NCBI GenBank assembly: GCA_963704005.1
Contig: CAVPGJ010000005.1
Span: forward strand, 186,001-250,000
Origin: AC-32 sp963704005
GTDB lineage: Bacteria; Actinomycetota; Thermoleophilia; Gaiellales; Gaiellaceae
Length of the DNA stretch: 64,000 bases
Direction: 5' to 3'
Shown: positions 43,969-52,170 of the stretch, piece by piece
Layout of the letters: each line of letters begins with the position of its first letter
Numbering within the stretch: position 1 is the stretch's first letter
Translations under genes and position numbers: made by a program
The notes under the pieces: model-generated
Database searches by the model: none
Seen by the model: the letters and a program-made list of their open reading frames with translations, nothing else
What the model was told of the DNA's origin: nothing

Positions 43969-44571
43969 TCATGAGCGCACGCGGCGCAGTCGGGGAACCA
44001 ACTGAGGCACTCGCCGGCGATAGTCGGGGTACGCCTCCGGGAAGGTCGCGAGCATCAGTTGCTCCTCCGTGCGGATCCTCAGCTCGGCGAAGAGGAGAGC
44101 GAGCGGGAAGATCACGAGCCAGCGCCCAAGCCCGACCAGGAGGACGGTGCCGAGCAGCATCCCGAGCAGCCCCGTGTAGATCGGATGGCGCGTCACGGCG
44201 TACGGGCCGTCGGTGCGAAGCCGGTGCCCGGCCTTGACCGTGGGCGACCCGCTCCACATCGTGCCGAGCGCGGCGCGGGCCCAGAGCGTGAAGATGGTCG
44301 AGCTCACCAGGATCACCAGGCCGGGGACGCGGACCCAGAGCGTTCCGACCGTCAGCGAACCCCAGTCCGGTCCGGGGATGAGCCGGAGGAGCAGCCAGGC
44401 GGCCAGCGCCACGATGACGACCGGCAGGCGCGTGACGGCCGCCGCTCTCGTCCTCGCCCCCGGTCCCCGCGAGACGTTGTAGATCGCCCCAGCGATCCAG
44501 ACAGCTGCGACCACTCCCCAGCACGTGGCCACGCCGACGACCACCAGCCGGTGGACCCCGGCGCTCACCAT
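43969..44571 (-). CDS. isoprenylcysteine carboxyl methyltransferase (ICMT)-family membrane protein
   Basis: The 200-residue protein has four to five hydrophobic segments and the ICMT/PEMT-type cofactor motif GPYAVTRHPIYTGLL (about residues 121-135), followed by the second family block E-x-x-x-x-x-FPEAYPDYRRRVP near the C-terminus. Bacterial members are small integral-membrane methyltransferases of unknown substrate that use S-adenosylmethionine. It is divergent from the formate dehydrogenase gene, whose ATG lies 53 bases away. No operon partner is apparent. Confidence 0.82.
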   Translation of the reverse strand: MVSAGVHRLVVVGVATCWGVVAAVWIAGAIYNVSRGPGARTRAAAVTRLPVVIVALAAWLLLRLIPGPDWGSLTVGTLWVRVPGLVILVSSTIFTLWARAALGTMWSGSPTVKAGHRLRTDGPYAVTRHPIYTGLLGMLLGTVLLVGLGRWLVIFPLALLFAELRIRTEEQLMLATFPEAYPDYRRRVPQLVPRLRRVRS

Positions 44572-44624
44572 CGATTCACCATAGCCTTAAGCGACGCTCC
44601 ATACGCGAGGGAAGGAAGGAAACG

Positions 44625-45830
44625 ATGGCGACCATCCTGTGCGTCCTCTACGACGATCCCGTCACCGGGTATCCGCCGGCCTACGCCCGGGACGACATTC
44701 CGCAGATCGACCATTACTACGACGGGCAGACCACGCCGACTCCCGAGGCGATCGACTTCACGCCCGGCGAGCTGCTCGGCAGCGTGTCGGGCGAGCTCGG
44801 GCTGCGCAAATTCCTCGAGGACGCCGGCCACCGGCTCGTGGTCACCTCCGACAAGGACGGGCCCGACTCTGCCTTCGAGCAGGAGCTCCCGGGTGCGGAC
44901 GTCGTGATCTCGCAGCCCTTCTGGCCCGCGTACCTGACCGCGGAGCGGATCGCCAAGGCCCCGAACCTGAAGCTGGCGGTGACGGCCGGAATCGGCTCGG
45001 ATCACGTCGACCTCCAGGCGGCGATCGAGCGCGGCGTGACGGTTGTCGAGGTCACCTACTGCAACAGCATCAGCGTCGCCGAGCACGTGGTGATGATGGT
45101 CCTCGCCCTCGTCCGCAACTACATCCCTTCCTACCAGTGGGTCGTCGAGGGCGGCTGGAACATCGCCGACTGCGCCTCGCGTTCCTATGACCTGGAAGGC
45201 ATGCAGGTCGGGGTCGTCGGCGCCGGCCGCATCGGCTCCGCGGTGCTGCGGCGGCTGAAGCCGTTCGAGGTCGGGCTGCAGTACACCGACCGGCACCGGC
45301 TGCCGGACGACGTGGAGAAGGAGCTGGGCGTCACCTACCACCCGGACGTCGAGTCGCTGGTTCGCGTGTGCGACGTGGTGTCGATCAACGCGCCCCTCCA
45401 TCCGGAAACGGAGCACCTCTTCGACGCCGAGCTGATCGGCCAGATGAAGCGAGGCGCGTATCTCGTCAACACCGCCCGCGGCAAGATCTGCGATCCCGAC
45501 GCGGTCGCGCGGGCCTGCGAGACCGGCCAGCTCGCGGGCTACGCGGGCGACGTCTGGTTCCCCCAGCCCGCGCCGCAGGACCATCCCTGGCGGACGATGC
45601 CTCATCACGGCATGACCCCCCACACCTCCGGCACGAGCCTCTCCGCACAGGCTCGGTACGCCGCCGGCGTCCGCGAGATCCTCGAGTGCTGGTTCGAGGG
45701 CCGCCCGATCCGGGAGGAGTACCTGATCGTCGACGCCGGCAAGCTCGCCGGAGCCGGCGCCCACTCCTACAGCGCGGGCGACGCCACGGGCGGCTCCGAG
45801 GAAGCCGCCAGGTTCAAGGCTGGTGCCTGA
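44625..45830 (+). CDS. fdh: NAD-dependent formate dehydrogenase
   Basis: The 401-residue protein is a metal-free D-2-hydroxyacid-dehydrogenase-type formate dehydrogenase, converting formate and NAD+ to CO2 and NADH. It shows GIGSDHVDL (about residues 124-132), the catalytic Asn region TYCNSISVAEH, the NAD-binding GVVGAGRIG (about 199-207), NTARGKICD with the catalytic Arg, GDVWFPQPAPQDHPWR and the catalytic His in TPHTSGTS. These match the Pseudomonas sp. 101-type enzyme. GAAGGAAGGAAA precedes ATG 44625. The end overlaps the LysE-type exporter gene by 8 bases. It could provide NADH to neighbouring redox enzymes, but nothing ties it to them. Confidence 0.92.
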   Translation: MATILCVLYDDPVTGYPPAYARDDIPQIDHYYDGQTTPTPEAIDFTPGELLGSVSGELGLRKFLEDAGHRLVVTSDKDGPDSAFEQELPGADVVISQPFWPAYLTAERIAKAPNLKLAVTAGIGSDHVDLQAAIERGVTVVEVTYCNSISVAEHVVMMVLALVRNYIPSYQWVVEGGWNIADCASRSYDLEGMQVGVVGAGRIGSAVLRRLKPFEVGLQYTDRHRLPDDVEKELGVTYHPDVESLVRVCDVVSINAPLHPETEHLFDAELIGQMKRGAYLVNTARGKICDPDAVARACETGQLAGYAGDVWFPQPAPQDHPWRTMPHHGMTPHTSGTSLSAQARYAAGVREILECWFEGRPIREEYLIVDAGKLAGAGAHSYSAGDATGGSEEAARFKAGA

Positions 45831-46461
45831 CCCCTCCCGCCTCGCGCTCTTCACCGGCGCCGCGCTCCTGCTCCTCGTCGTGCCGGGGCCCGCGGTGCTC
45901 TACGTCGTCACGCAGAGCGTCTCGCACGGCAGGCGCGCCGGGCTCGCGTCGGTGGCGGGGATCACGACCGGCACGATCGTCCACGTGGTGGCGGCGACGG
46001 TCGGGCTCTCGGCGCTGCTCGCCTCCTCGGCGGTGGCCTTCGACGTCGTCAAGTACCTCGGCGCCGCCTACCTGATCGTGGTCGGCATCCGGCGCCTGGC
46101 GGGCCTGGAGCGGCCGGCGCCGATGGGCGACCGGCGCGAGCGCGACCTCGGGCGCCTCTACCGCCAGGGCATCGTCGTCAACGTGCTCAACCCGAAGACG
46201 GCGCTCTTCTTCCTGGCCTTCCTGCCGCAGTTCGTCGAGCCCTCGCGAGGCGCGGCCTGGGCCCAGATCCTGCTGCTCGGGCTGTTCTTCGCCTTCCTCG
46301 GCTTCATGAGCGACAGCGTCTGGGCGTTCGTCGCGGGCACCCTCGGCGACCGCCTGCGCCGGAGCATCCGCTTCCCGCAGGTGCAGCGCTACGTCTCCGG
46401 CTCGGTGTTCGTCGGCCTCGGCGCGGTCGCAGCGCTCACCGGCCCGGTCAAGCAGTCCTGA
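45823..46461 (+). CDS. LysE/RhtB-family amino-acid exporter
   Basis: The 212-residue protein has the LysE-type pattern of about six hydrophobic segments with the signature PGPAVLYVVTQSVSHGRRAGLASVAG near the first helix (about residues 20-45), and VVNVLNPKTALFFLAFLPQFV (about 124-144). Such proteins export amino acids or similar small metabolites. GTG at 45823 overlaps the formate dehydrogenase end by 8 bases. A TPP riboswitch begins about 14 bases after its stop, so the downstream gene is under different control. The substrate is unknown. Confidence 0.85.
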   Translation: MPDPSRLALFTGAALLLLVVPGPAVLYVVTQSVSHGRRAGLASVAGITTGTIVHVVAATVGLSALLASSAVAFDVVKYLGAAYLIVVGIRRLAGLERPAPMGDRRERDLGRLYRQGIVVNVLNPKTALFFLAFLPQFVEPSRGAAWAQILLLGLFFAFLGFMSDSVWAFVAGTLGDRLRRSIRFPQVQRYVSGSVFVGLGAVAALTGPVKQS

Positions 46462-46474
46462 GTTAGAGTTCGCG

Positions 46475-46548
46475 GCTCCGGGGTGCCGCGGTCGGCGGCT
46501 GAGATCACACCCGACGAACCTGATCCGGGTAATGCCGGCGAAGGGAGT
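46475..46548 (+). promoter_or_regulatory. TPP riboswitch (THI element)
   Basis: The conserved THI-box core is present: GGGGTGCC (46480-46487), GGCTGAGA (46497-46504), ACCC, and then GAACCTGATCCGGGTAATGCC followed by GGCGAAGGGAG, with the outer stem CTCC (46476-46479) against GGAG (46544-46547). It senses thiamine pyrophosphate. The AAGGGAG that closes the stem is also the only ribosome-binding site for the TTG at 46556, so control is probably at translation initiation. It supports a thiamine-precursor role for the transporter downstream. Confidence 0.93.
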
Positions 46549-46555
46549 AACCAGC

Positions 46556-48025
46556 TTGGAGAACAAGCGAGGCGGGGCGGAGGCCGGGCTTCGCCCGGCC
46601 GGAGCGAACGAGCAAGGGCGTCGCCGCGACGGCGAAGGAGGGGGCTCATGGGGGAACCCTGGGTTCCCCCACGCTCAGCCGAGCTGGGGGATCACGCCCG
46701 TTCCGGAGCGGCTCCGCGTGCTCGGGCTCTTCGACACGACCCTGCTCTGGGCCAATCTCTCGATCAGCCTGCTCGTGATCGTCGCCGCTGCCGGGCTCGT
46801 GCCCGCGCTCTCCTTCAGGCAGGCGCTGCTCGCGATCCTGATCGGCGGCGTCCTCGGCAACGTCCTGCTCGGCTTGGCCGGAATGATCGGCGCCGACGCG
46901 CGGGTACCCGGGATGGTGGTGTTGCGCGCGCCGCTCGGACGGCGCGGCTCGTACGCGCCGACCGCGCTCAACGTCGCCCAGAACCTCGGCTGGTCGACCT
47001 TCGAGCTGATCATCATCTCGACCGCGGCCGCGGCGCTCTCGCAGCGCGTCTTCGGCTTCGAGGCGCGCTGGGCGTGGGCGCTCCTCTTCGGCGCGGTCTC
47101 GATCGGGCTCGGGCTGCTCGGGCCGATCGGCTTCGTCCGCCGCTACCTCCGCAAGTTCGCGGCCTGGGCGGTGGCCGCGTCGATCGTCTACCTGACCTGG
47201 TGGGCCTTCGACAAGGCCGACCTGCACCACCTCTGGCACTCGCGCGGAACCGGCGGCGTCTCGCTCGGCCAGGGGATCGACCTGGTGATCGCCAGCGTCA
47301 TGTCGTGGACACCGCTCGCGGCCGACTACACGCGCTTCTCGCGCGACCGGCGCAGCGGATTCCTCGGGACCGGGATCGGCTACTTCGTCCCGACGCTCTG
47401 GTGCTTCGGGCTCGGCGCGGTGCTCGTGCTGGGGCGCGGGCTGAGCGAGCCGTCGCAGATCCCGAGCGCGGTCGCTTCGGGAAGCGCGCTCGCGGTGGTG
47501 GCGCTGCTGATGCTGACCGTGGACGAGAGCGACGAGGCGTTCGCCGACATCTACTCGACCGCGGTCTCGGTCCAGAACGTCCTGCCCTGGCTCTCGCAGA
47601 AGCTGCTCATCGTCCTCATCGGCGCGGTCGCGACTGCGGGGGCGGTCGCGATCAACCTCGGCAACTACCTGACCTTCCTCTACCTGCTCGGCTCGGTGTT
47701 CGTGCCGCTCTTCGCGGTGCTGCTCGCGGACTGGGTGCTGCGCGGCGCGCACTACGAGCCTGGCGACGTCTTCTCGGCGCCCGCGGTGCGGCCGGCGCAG
47801 CTGCTTGCGTGGTTCGCGGGCTTCGTCTTCTACCAGTGGCTCTCGCCGGTCGGCCCGCACTGGTGGACGGAGGCCGTCAACCACCTGAGCCCCGGCCACG
47901 CGCGCTTCACGGCCTCGCTGCCGAGCTTCGCGCTGTCGTTCTTGCTGGCCCTCGCCGCCGGGTCGCTAGTCTCGGCCCGTGCCGCCGCTCGCGGTCATCG
48001 GCAACCTCTCGCGCGACCTCGTTGA
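46556..48025 (+). CDS. cytX: NCS1-family transporter, CytX-like (putative hydroxymethylpyrimidine permease)
   Basis: The protein of about 489 residues is a nucleobase:cation symporter-1 family member with about 12 hydrophobic segments and TWWAFDK/TPLAADYTRF-type NCS1 sequence. The TPP riboswitch immediately upstream makes uptake of a thiamine pyrimidine precursor (HMP) the likely role. TTG at 46556 has its ribosome-binding site in the riboswitch. Unusually, the first about 45 codons run through a series of short palindromes (46582-46684) and encode Gly/Arg/Ala-rich sequence; the recognisable family start is PSWGITPVPERLRVLGLFDT. Its 3' end overlaps the PfkB-type kinase gene by 47 bases. Confidence 0.85.
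   Translation: MENKRGGAEAGLRPAGANEQGRRRDGEGGGSWGNPGFPHAQPSWGITPVPERLRVLGLFDTTLLWANLSISLLVIVAAAGLVPALSFRQALLAILIGGVLGNVLLGLAGMIGADARVPGMVVLRAPLGRRGSYAPTALNVAQNLGWSTFELIIISTAAAALSQRVFGFEARWAWALLFGAVSIGLGLLGPIGFVRRYLRKFAAWAVAASIVYLTWWAFDKADLHHLWHSRGTGGVSLGQGIDLVIASVMSWTPLAADYTRFSRDRRSGFLGTGIGYFVPTLWCFGLGAVLVLGRGLSEPSQIPSAVASGSALAVVALLMLTVDESDEAFADIYSTAVSVQNVLPWLSQKLLIVLIGAVATAGAVAINLGNYLTFLYLLGSVFVPLFAVLLADWVLRGAHYEPGDVFSAPAVRPAQLLAWFAGFVFYQWLSPVGPHWWTEAVNHLSPGHARFTASLPSFALSFLLALAAGSLVSARAAARGHRQPLARPR
46582..46684 (+). repeat. cluster of short perfect palindromes inside the 5' end of cytX (REP-like)
   Basis: Four hairpin-forming units follow each other: GGCCGGGC/GCCCGGCC (46582-46589 and 46593-46600), TCGCCG/CGGCGA (46621-46635), GGGGGAACCC/GGGTTCCCCC with a single central T (46650-46670), and GCTC/GAGC (46673-46684). 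They lie in frame between the riboswitch and the conserved part of the transporter. They look like an inserted repetitive extragenic palindrome or a small mobile repeat. The copy number elsewhere in the genome is unknown. Confidence 0.5.
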
Positions 48026-48770
48026 CGGAGCCCCGCCCCGCGTTGGCGGGGCGCCGTACTGGTCGGCGCGCGCACTGCGCGAGCTCGGCGCGCCGGCGCT
48101 GGTCGCGGTCAAGTGCGCCGACTCCGACCGGCGGCTGCTGGCGCCGCCCGTGCTCGAGCTCGGGCTGCAGGTGCTCTGGCTCGCGGCGTGCTCGACGGCC
48201 GCCTTCTCGTTCCACTACGACGGCGACCGGCGAGAGATGACGGTCGGCGAGCTCGGCGAGCCCTGGACACCGGGGGACATTCGCTTCATCGGCGATGCGC
48301 GCTGGGTGCACGTCGGCGCGCTTGCCCGCTCGGACTTCCCGGCCGAGACGCTCGCCGAGCTGGCGCGTGACGGGCGACAGGTGTCCTTCGACGGGCAGGG
48401 CCTCGTCCGGCCGGCGCGCACGGGGCCGCTGGAGCTGGACGCCGCCTACGACCCGGAGGTCCTGCGCCACATCTCGATCCTCAAGCTGAACGAGGAAGAG
48501 GCGCGCGTCCTCGTCGGCGGGGTCGATGACGGCGCGCTCGGCTCCCTCGGTGTGCCGGAGGTGCTGGTCACGCTCGGCCCGCGGGGCTCGCTCGTGCTCG
48601 CGGACGGCGCGATGGAGGAGATCGACGCCCAGCCGGTCGAGGGCGCTGACCCGACCGGAGCCGGCGATGCGTTCGCGGCCGCCTACCTCGCCGCCCGCTC
48701 GGCGGGCCGCGAGCCGGCCGCGGCCGCCCGAGAGGCGACCGGGCTGGTGGGGCGCCTTCTCCGCTCGTGA
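47979..48770 (+). CDS. PfkB-family carbohydrate/nucleoside kinase-like protein
   Basis: The 263-residue protein has the PfkB layout: VIGNLSRDL near the N-terminus, VGGAPYWSARALRELG (about residues 22-37) and the C-terminal signature DPTGAGDAFAAAYLAA (about 225-240) with the catalytic Asp of GAGD. Family members phosphorylate sugars, nucleosides or the thiamine pyrimidine-type alcohols. Overlap with cytX, and hence the TPP riboswitch, suggests a substrate linked to thiamine precursors, but its sequence is not ThiD. GTG at 47979 follows no clear binding site, and the 47-base overlap implies coupling. The protein is shorter than typical ribokinases. Confidence 0.8.
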   Translation: MPPLAVIGNLSRDLVDGAPPRVGGAPYWSARALRELGAPALVAVKCADSDRRLLAPPVLELGLQVLWLAACSTAAFSFHYDGDRREMTVGELGEPWTPGDIRFIGDARWVHVGALARSDFPAETLAELARDGRQVSFDGQGLVRPARTGPLELDAAYDPEVLRHISILKLNEEEARVLVGGVDDGALGSLGVPEVLVTLGPRGSLVLADGAMEEIDAQPVEGADPTGAGDAFAAAYLAARSAGREPAAAAREATGLVGRLLRS

Positions 48771-49150
48771 GAGCGCTCGTCCGCACCGTCGATGGCGTCT
48801 TCGAGGTCGACCTGGACGAGGAGCAGGTGCTCGGCCTGGTCGACGAGCCGGTCGAGCCCGCGCGGGTCGACATCACGCTGCCGCTGGTCGTGGCCGCCGC
48901 CTCGTCCGGCTCGACCGTGATCGCGATCGTCGACCGCCGCCCGCCGCTCGCGATCTCCAACGACGCGGGCCGAACCTGGCGCGAAGCCGGCGGCGGCCTC
49001 CCGCCCGGCCGCGCGCTCGCGATCGACGACGACGATCCGGACTACGTCCTCTACGCCGCCCGCAACCGCCTGCACCTCAGCGAGGACGGCGGCCGCTTCT
49101 GGCGCTCCCTGGCGCCCGAGCTCCCCGAGATCGAAGCCGTCAGCCTCTGA
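48767..49150 (+). CDS. small BNR/sialidase-repeat-like protein
   Basis: The 127-residue protein contains ISNDAGRTWREAGGGLP (about residues 83-99) and LSEDGGRFWRSLAPELP (about 103-119), two Asp-box/BNR-type repeats (S-x-D-x-G-x-x-W) found in beta-propellers. It is too short for a whole propeller, so it may be a single-blade protein or a remnant of a longer gene. GTG at 48767 overlaps the stop of the PfkB-type gene (GTGA), placing it third in the riboswitch-led operon. Function is unknown. Confidence 0.65.
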   Translation: MRALVRTVDGVFEVDLDEEQVLGLVDEPVEPARVDITLPLVVAAASSGSTVIAIVDRRPPLAISNDAGRTWREAGGGLPPGRALAIDDDDPDYVLYAARNRLHLSEDGGRFWRSLAPELPEIEAVSL

Positions 49151-49165
49151 CCGCGGCGGCCGTGT

Positions 49166-49276
49166 CCCAGGGACAGTCCCTGAGGCCTGTCCCGTTCGAC
49201 GCCAAAACCGTCCATTTGCAGAAGAGACCCTTCGACCGCTGTCCCCTTCGGCCGCGGCTGAGGGACTGTCCCTGGG
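49166..49276. repeat. inverted-repeat element (MITE/REP-like) between convergent genes
   Basis: CCCAGGGACAGTCCCT at 49166-49181 is repeated exactly in reverse complement at 49261-49276, enclosing 79 bases. Each arm is itself nearly palindromic (AGGGACAGTCCCT). The element lies in the 146-base gap between two convergent genes. The inside contains no ORF. This resembles a non-autonomous REP or MITE; it could also act as a bidirectional terminator. Confidence 0.6.
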
Positions 49277-49296
49277 TCATGTCCGAATGGGACGTG

Positions 49297-50142
49297 TCAA
49301 GGCAGCCGAAACTCGCCGCGGGCGACCACCACGGCGCTGCCGCCGACCTCGACTCGCTCGATCCTCTCGGCGGACCCGTCAGCCCGCGCGTGGAGGGTCG
49401 AGGGGCGGCCGATCTCAGCGCCCTGGGAAATCTCGATCTCCTCGCCGAAGCCGATCTTCCCGTGGCGCGCGAGGTGCACCGCCAGCGGTCCGGCTGCCGA
49501 GCCGGTGGCCGGGTCTTCGGGGATGCCGCCGAGGCCGAACATGCGCAGCTTCCAGTGCGACCCCCAGCCGGCGAAGCAGTTCACGCCGAGGGCCTCCGGC
49601 AGTCCGAGCGGCCCGAGGTTCGGGCGCAACGCGGCGACCTCGTCCTCCGTGGCGAGCCCGACGTAGACGTGCTGGGCGCCGTTGTCGTACTCCTCGACCG
49701 GAAGCTCGCTCCGCTCCACCCCGACCGCGACCAGAAGCGCGGCCTCGTCGGGGAACGCCTCCCACGTGGGCACGGGCTGCTCCATCCGACCGAAGACGAT
49801 CCGGTTCTCCTCGCGCTCGAGCCGAACCGGGACGATCCCCTTGAGGGTCTCGAGCCGGATCTCCTCGAGCTGCAGCGGGGCGGCGAGCACGAATGCCGTC
49901 CCGAGCGTCGGGTGGCCGGCGAACTGCATCTCGATCCCCGGAGTGAAGATCCGGATCCGCGCGTGTCCCCCCGCCTCGGCCGGGAAGACGAACACCGTCT
50001 CGGAGAGATTGAGCTCGCGCGCCAGCCGTTGCATCTCCTCGTCCTCGAGCCCGCGCGCGTCGGTGAAGACCGCAACCGGGTTCCCGGCGAGCGGCGTGCC
50101 GGTGAAGACGTCGGCGACGACGTAGCGGAACGTGCGCATCAC
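49297..50142 (-). CDS. PhzF-family isomerase/epimerase
   Basis: The 281-residue protein has the PhzF diaminopimelate-epimerase-like fold: YVVADVFTGTPLAGNPVAVF at the N-terminus, the catalytic Glu in LNLSETVFV (about residue 48), TPGIEMQFAGHPTLGTA (about 68-84) and EDPATGSAAGPLA in the second half. PhzF isomerises trans-2,3-dihydro-3-hydroxyanthranilate in phenazine synthesis, but most homologues are outside phenazine clusters and have unknown substrates; no other phz gene is nearby. GTG 50142 or ATG 50139 is the start, with GGGAGGA upstream. It is divergent from sixA. Confidence 0.85.
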   Translation of the reverse strand: MMRTFRYVVADVFTGTPLAGNPVAVFTDARGLEDEEMQRLARELNLSETVFVFPAEAGGHARIRIFTPGIEMQFAGHPTLGTAFVLAAPLQLEEIRLETLKGIVPVRLEREENRIVFGRMEQPVPTWEAFPDEAALLVAVGVERSELPVEEYDNGAQHVYVGLATEDEVAALRPNLGPLGLPEALGVNCFAGWGSHWKLRMFGLGGIPEDPATGSAAGPLAVHLARHGKIGFGEEIEISQGAEIGRPSTLHARADGSAERIERVEVGGSAVVVARGEFRLP

Positions 50143-50161
50143 GGTGACTATCCTCCCACGC

Positions 50162-50554
50162 GTGCAGCTCTTTCTCGTGCGTCATGCGGAAGCCGCAGGC
50201 GGAGAGCCCGACGAGCTGAGGCCGCTGACGGCGGAGGGTCGTCGCGCGGCCCGCACGCTCGGCGAGCGGCTGGCCGCAGAAGGCATCCGACCCGACGCGA
50301 TCCTGACCAGCCCGCTGCTGCGCGCCCGCGAGACCGGCGCCGAGCTTGCGCGCCCGGTCGGCCTCGAGCCTGAGCCCGACGCGCGCCTGGCACCGGGCGC
50401 GACCGCCGAGAGCGTCAGAGCCGCGGCCGCCGAGCGCGGCGAGACCGTCGTCGTGATCGGCCACCAGCCCGACTGCAGCCGGATCGCGGCCGAGTTCGCC
50501 GGCGGTCCCGAGCCGGCGTTCCCGCCGGCCGGCATGCTCGCGATCGAGCTCTGA
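50162..50554 (+). CDS. sixA: SixA-type phosphohistidine phosphatase (histidine phosphatase superfamily)
   Basis: The 130-residue protein has the RHA(E) catalytic motif LFLVRHAEA at its start (catalytic His about residue 8), LTSPLLRARETG (about 48-59) and VIGHQPDCSRI with the second His. The short size fits SixA rather than phosphoglycerate mutases. GTG at 50162 was chosen because it places LFLVRHAE at the usual distance; an in-frame ATG at 50132 would overlap the phzF start region. The stop overlaps the ATG of the ABC ATPase gene. Confidence 0.85.
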   Translation: MQLFLVRHAEAAGGEPDELRPLTAEGRRAARTLGERLAAEGIRPDAILTSPLLRARETGAELARPVGLEPEPDARLAPGATAESVRAAAAERGETVVVIGHQPDCSRIAAEFAGGPEPAFPPAGMLAIEL

Positions 50555-51415
50555 TGAGCGCCATCTCCGTCCGCGGGCTGCGCAAGTCGTACGGCCCCCT
50601 CCAGGCGGTGCGCGCGATCGACTTCGAGGTGCAGCAGGGCGAGGTCTTCGGCCTGCTCGGCCCGAACGGCGCGGGCAAGACGACGACGGTCGAGATCCTC
50701 GAGGGCTACCGCAAGCGCGACGCGGGCGAGGTCGAGGTGCTCGGCGTCGACCCGGCGCGCGCGGGCGGCGACTGGCGCGACCGGATCGGCGTCGTGCTCC
50801 AGTCCTCGTCCATGTACCAGACACTGACCGTCGCGGAGCATCTGCGGCTGTTCGCGGGCTACTACTCGAAGCCGCGGCCGGTCGACGAGGTGGTCGAGCT
50901 GGCCGGCCTCGCCGATAAGCGCGACGAGCGCGTGCGGCGCCTCTCCGGCGGCCAGCGCCGGCGCCTCGACCTCGGCCTGGCGCTGATCGGCGACCCGGAG
51001 CTGATCTTCCTCGACGAGCCGACGACCGGCTTCGACCCGCACGCACGACGTCAGGCCTGGGAGACGCTGCGCTCGCTCCGCAGCCTCGGCAAGACGATTG
51101 TGCTGACGACGCACTACCTCGACGAGGCCGAGCAGCTGGCCGACCGCGTCGCCGTCCTGCGCGCCGGCGAGATCGTCGCGGCCGGCCCACCCTGCCGAGC
51201 TCTCGCGCGCAGTTCCGGAGACCGAGATCCGCTACCGCGAGAACGGCCGCGAGGTCGTGCTCGAGACCGACCGGCCGACCCAGGTCCTGAACGAGCTGAC
51301 CACCAAGGCCCTGGCCGAGAACCGCGAGCTCGAAGGGCCTCGTCGTCCCCGGCCGACGCTCGAGGACGTCTACCTGGAGCTCACCGGCGGGGAGATCGAC
51401 GAGGAGGCCGGATGA
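50554..51415 (+). pseudogene. ABC transporter ATP-binding protein (drug/polyketide exporter type), frameshifted near the 3' end
   Basis: Frame 1 encodes a complete ABC cassette: GPNGAGKTTTVEIL (Walker A), LSGGQRRRLDLGLALIG (signature), LIFLDEPTTGFD (Walker B and D-loop) and LTTHYLDEA (switch His), up to GEIVAAGPP. There the match moves to frame 2 (PAELSRAVPETEIRYREN...PTLEDVYLELTGGE, stop at 51413-51415). One extra C in the CCC at about 51188-51190 explains it. A second irregularity at about 51335-51350 (PRRPRP) may be another small indel pair. The missing part is only the accessory C-terminal domain, so partial function is possible. Confidence 0.8.
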
Positions 51416-52170
51416 GGCTCTTCCGCCACGAGCTGAAGAGCGAGCTGCTGCTCTACGTCCGCAGCCGGGAGCTCGCGTTCTTCACCTTCCTGTTCCCGAT
51501 CATCCTCTTCGTCCTGCTCGGCTCGAGCTACGGGAACGACCGGATCAAGAGCGAGGGCAACGTGCGCGGCGCGAACTTCCTCGAGGCCGGGATGATCGGC
51601 TACGGCGCGATCTCGATCGCCTTCGCCGGCCTCGCGATCGTGCTCGTGCTCCGGCGCGAGAGCGGGGTGCTCAAGCGCCTGCGCGCGACCCCGCTGCCGG
51701 CGCCCGCCTACATCGTGGCGCTGCTCTCGTCCTTCCTCGCCGCCTTCGCCGTGGAGGTCCTTGCGATCATCCTGCTCGGCCGGGTGCTGTTCGGGATCGG
51801 TGCGCCACACCGCGTCGGCTCGCTGGTGCTGATTCTCCTGCTCGGCGCCGTCTCGTTCGCCGGGCTCGGGATCGGCCTGACCGCGCTGATCCGCAGCGCC
51901 GAGGGTGCCTCGGCAGTCGTGAACGCGATCTACCTGCCGGCGGCGTTCATCTCCGGCGCCTTCTTCTCGTCGCACTCGTTCCCGGCCTTCCTACGCTGGA
52001 TCGCGGCCGTGCTACCGCTGACCTACTTCCTGCGGATCGTGCGCGGCGTGATGCTGCACGGCCACGAGATCTGGATGTACCCGGGCTCGGTCGCGGTGAT
52101 CGCCGCCTGGGGCCTGCTCGGCGTCGTGCTGGCGATCCGCGGGTTCCGCTGGGAGCCGGTCGAGGGTTAG
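51412..52170 (+). CDS. ABC-2 type transporter permease
   Basis: The 252-residue protein begins with a basic cytoplasmic end (MRLFRHELKSE) and has about six hydrophobic segments (about residues 25-40, 58-78, 98-120, 133-155, 160-185 and 222-243), with a PLPAPAYIVALL and YLPAAFISGAFFS pattern typical of ABC-2 permeases. It pairs with the ATPase upstream, its ATG overlapping the frame-2 stop of that gene (ATGA), which supports frame 2 as the ATPase's true 3' frame. The cargo is unknown; lipid, drug or polyketide export is usual for this type. Confidence 0.87.
   Translation: MRLFRHELKSELLLYVRSRELAFFTFLFPIILFVLLGSSYGNDRIKSEGNVRGANFLEAGMIGYGAISIAFAGLAIVLVLRRESGVLKRLRATPLPAPAYIVALLSSFLAAFAVEVLAIILLGRVLFGIGAPHRVGSLVLILLLGAVSFAGLGIGLTALIRSAEGASAVVNAIYLPAAFISGAFFSSHSFPAFLRWIAAVLPLTYFLRIVRGVMLHGHEIWMYPGSVAVIAAWGLLGVVLAIRGFRWEPVEG

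Noticed and set aside
49297..50142. Phenazine biosynthesis
   Set aside because: The PhzF homologue stands alone; PhzF-family proteins are common outside phenazine clusters.
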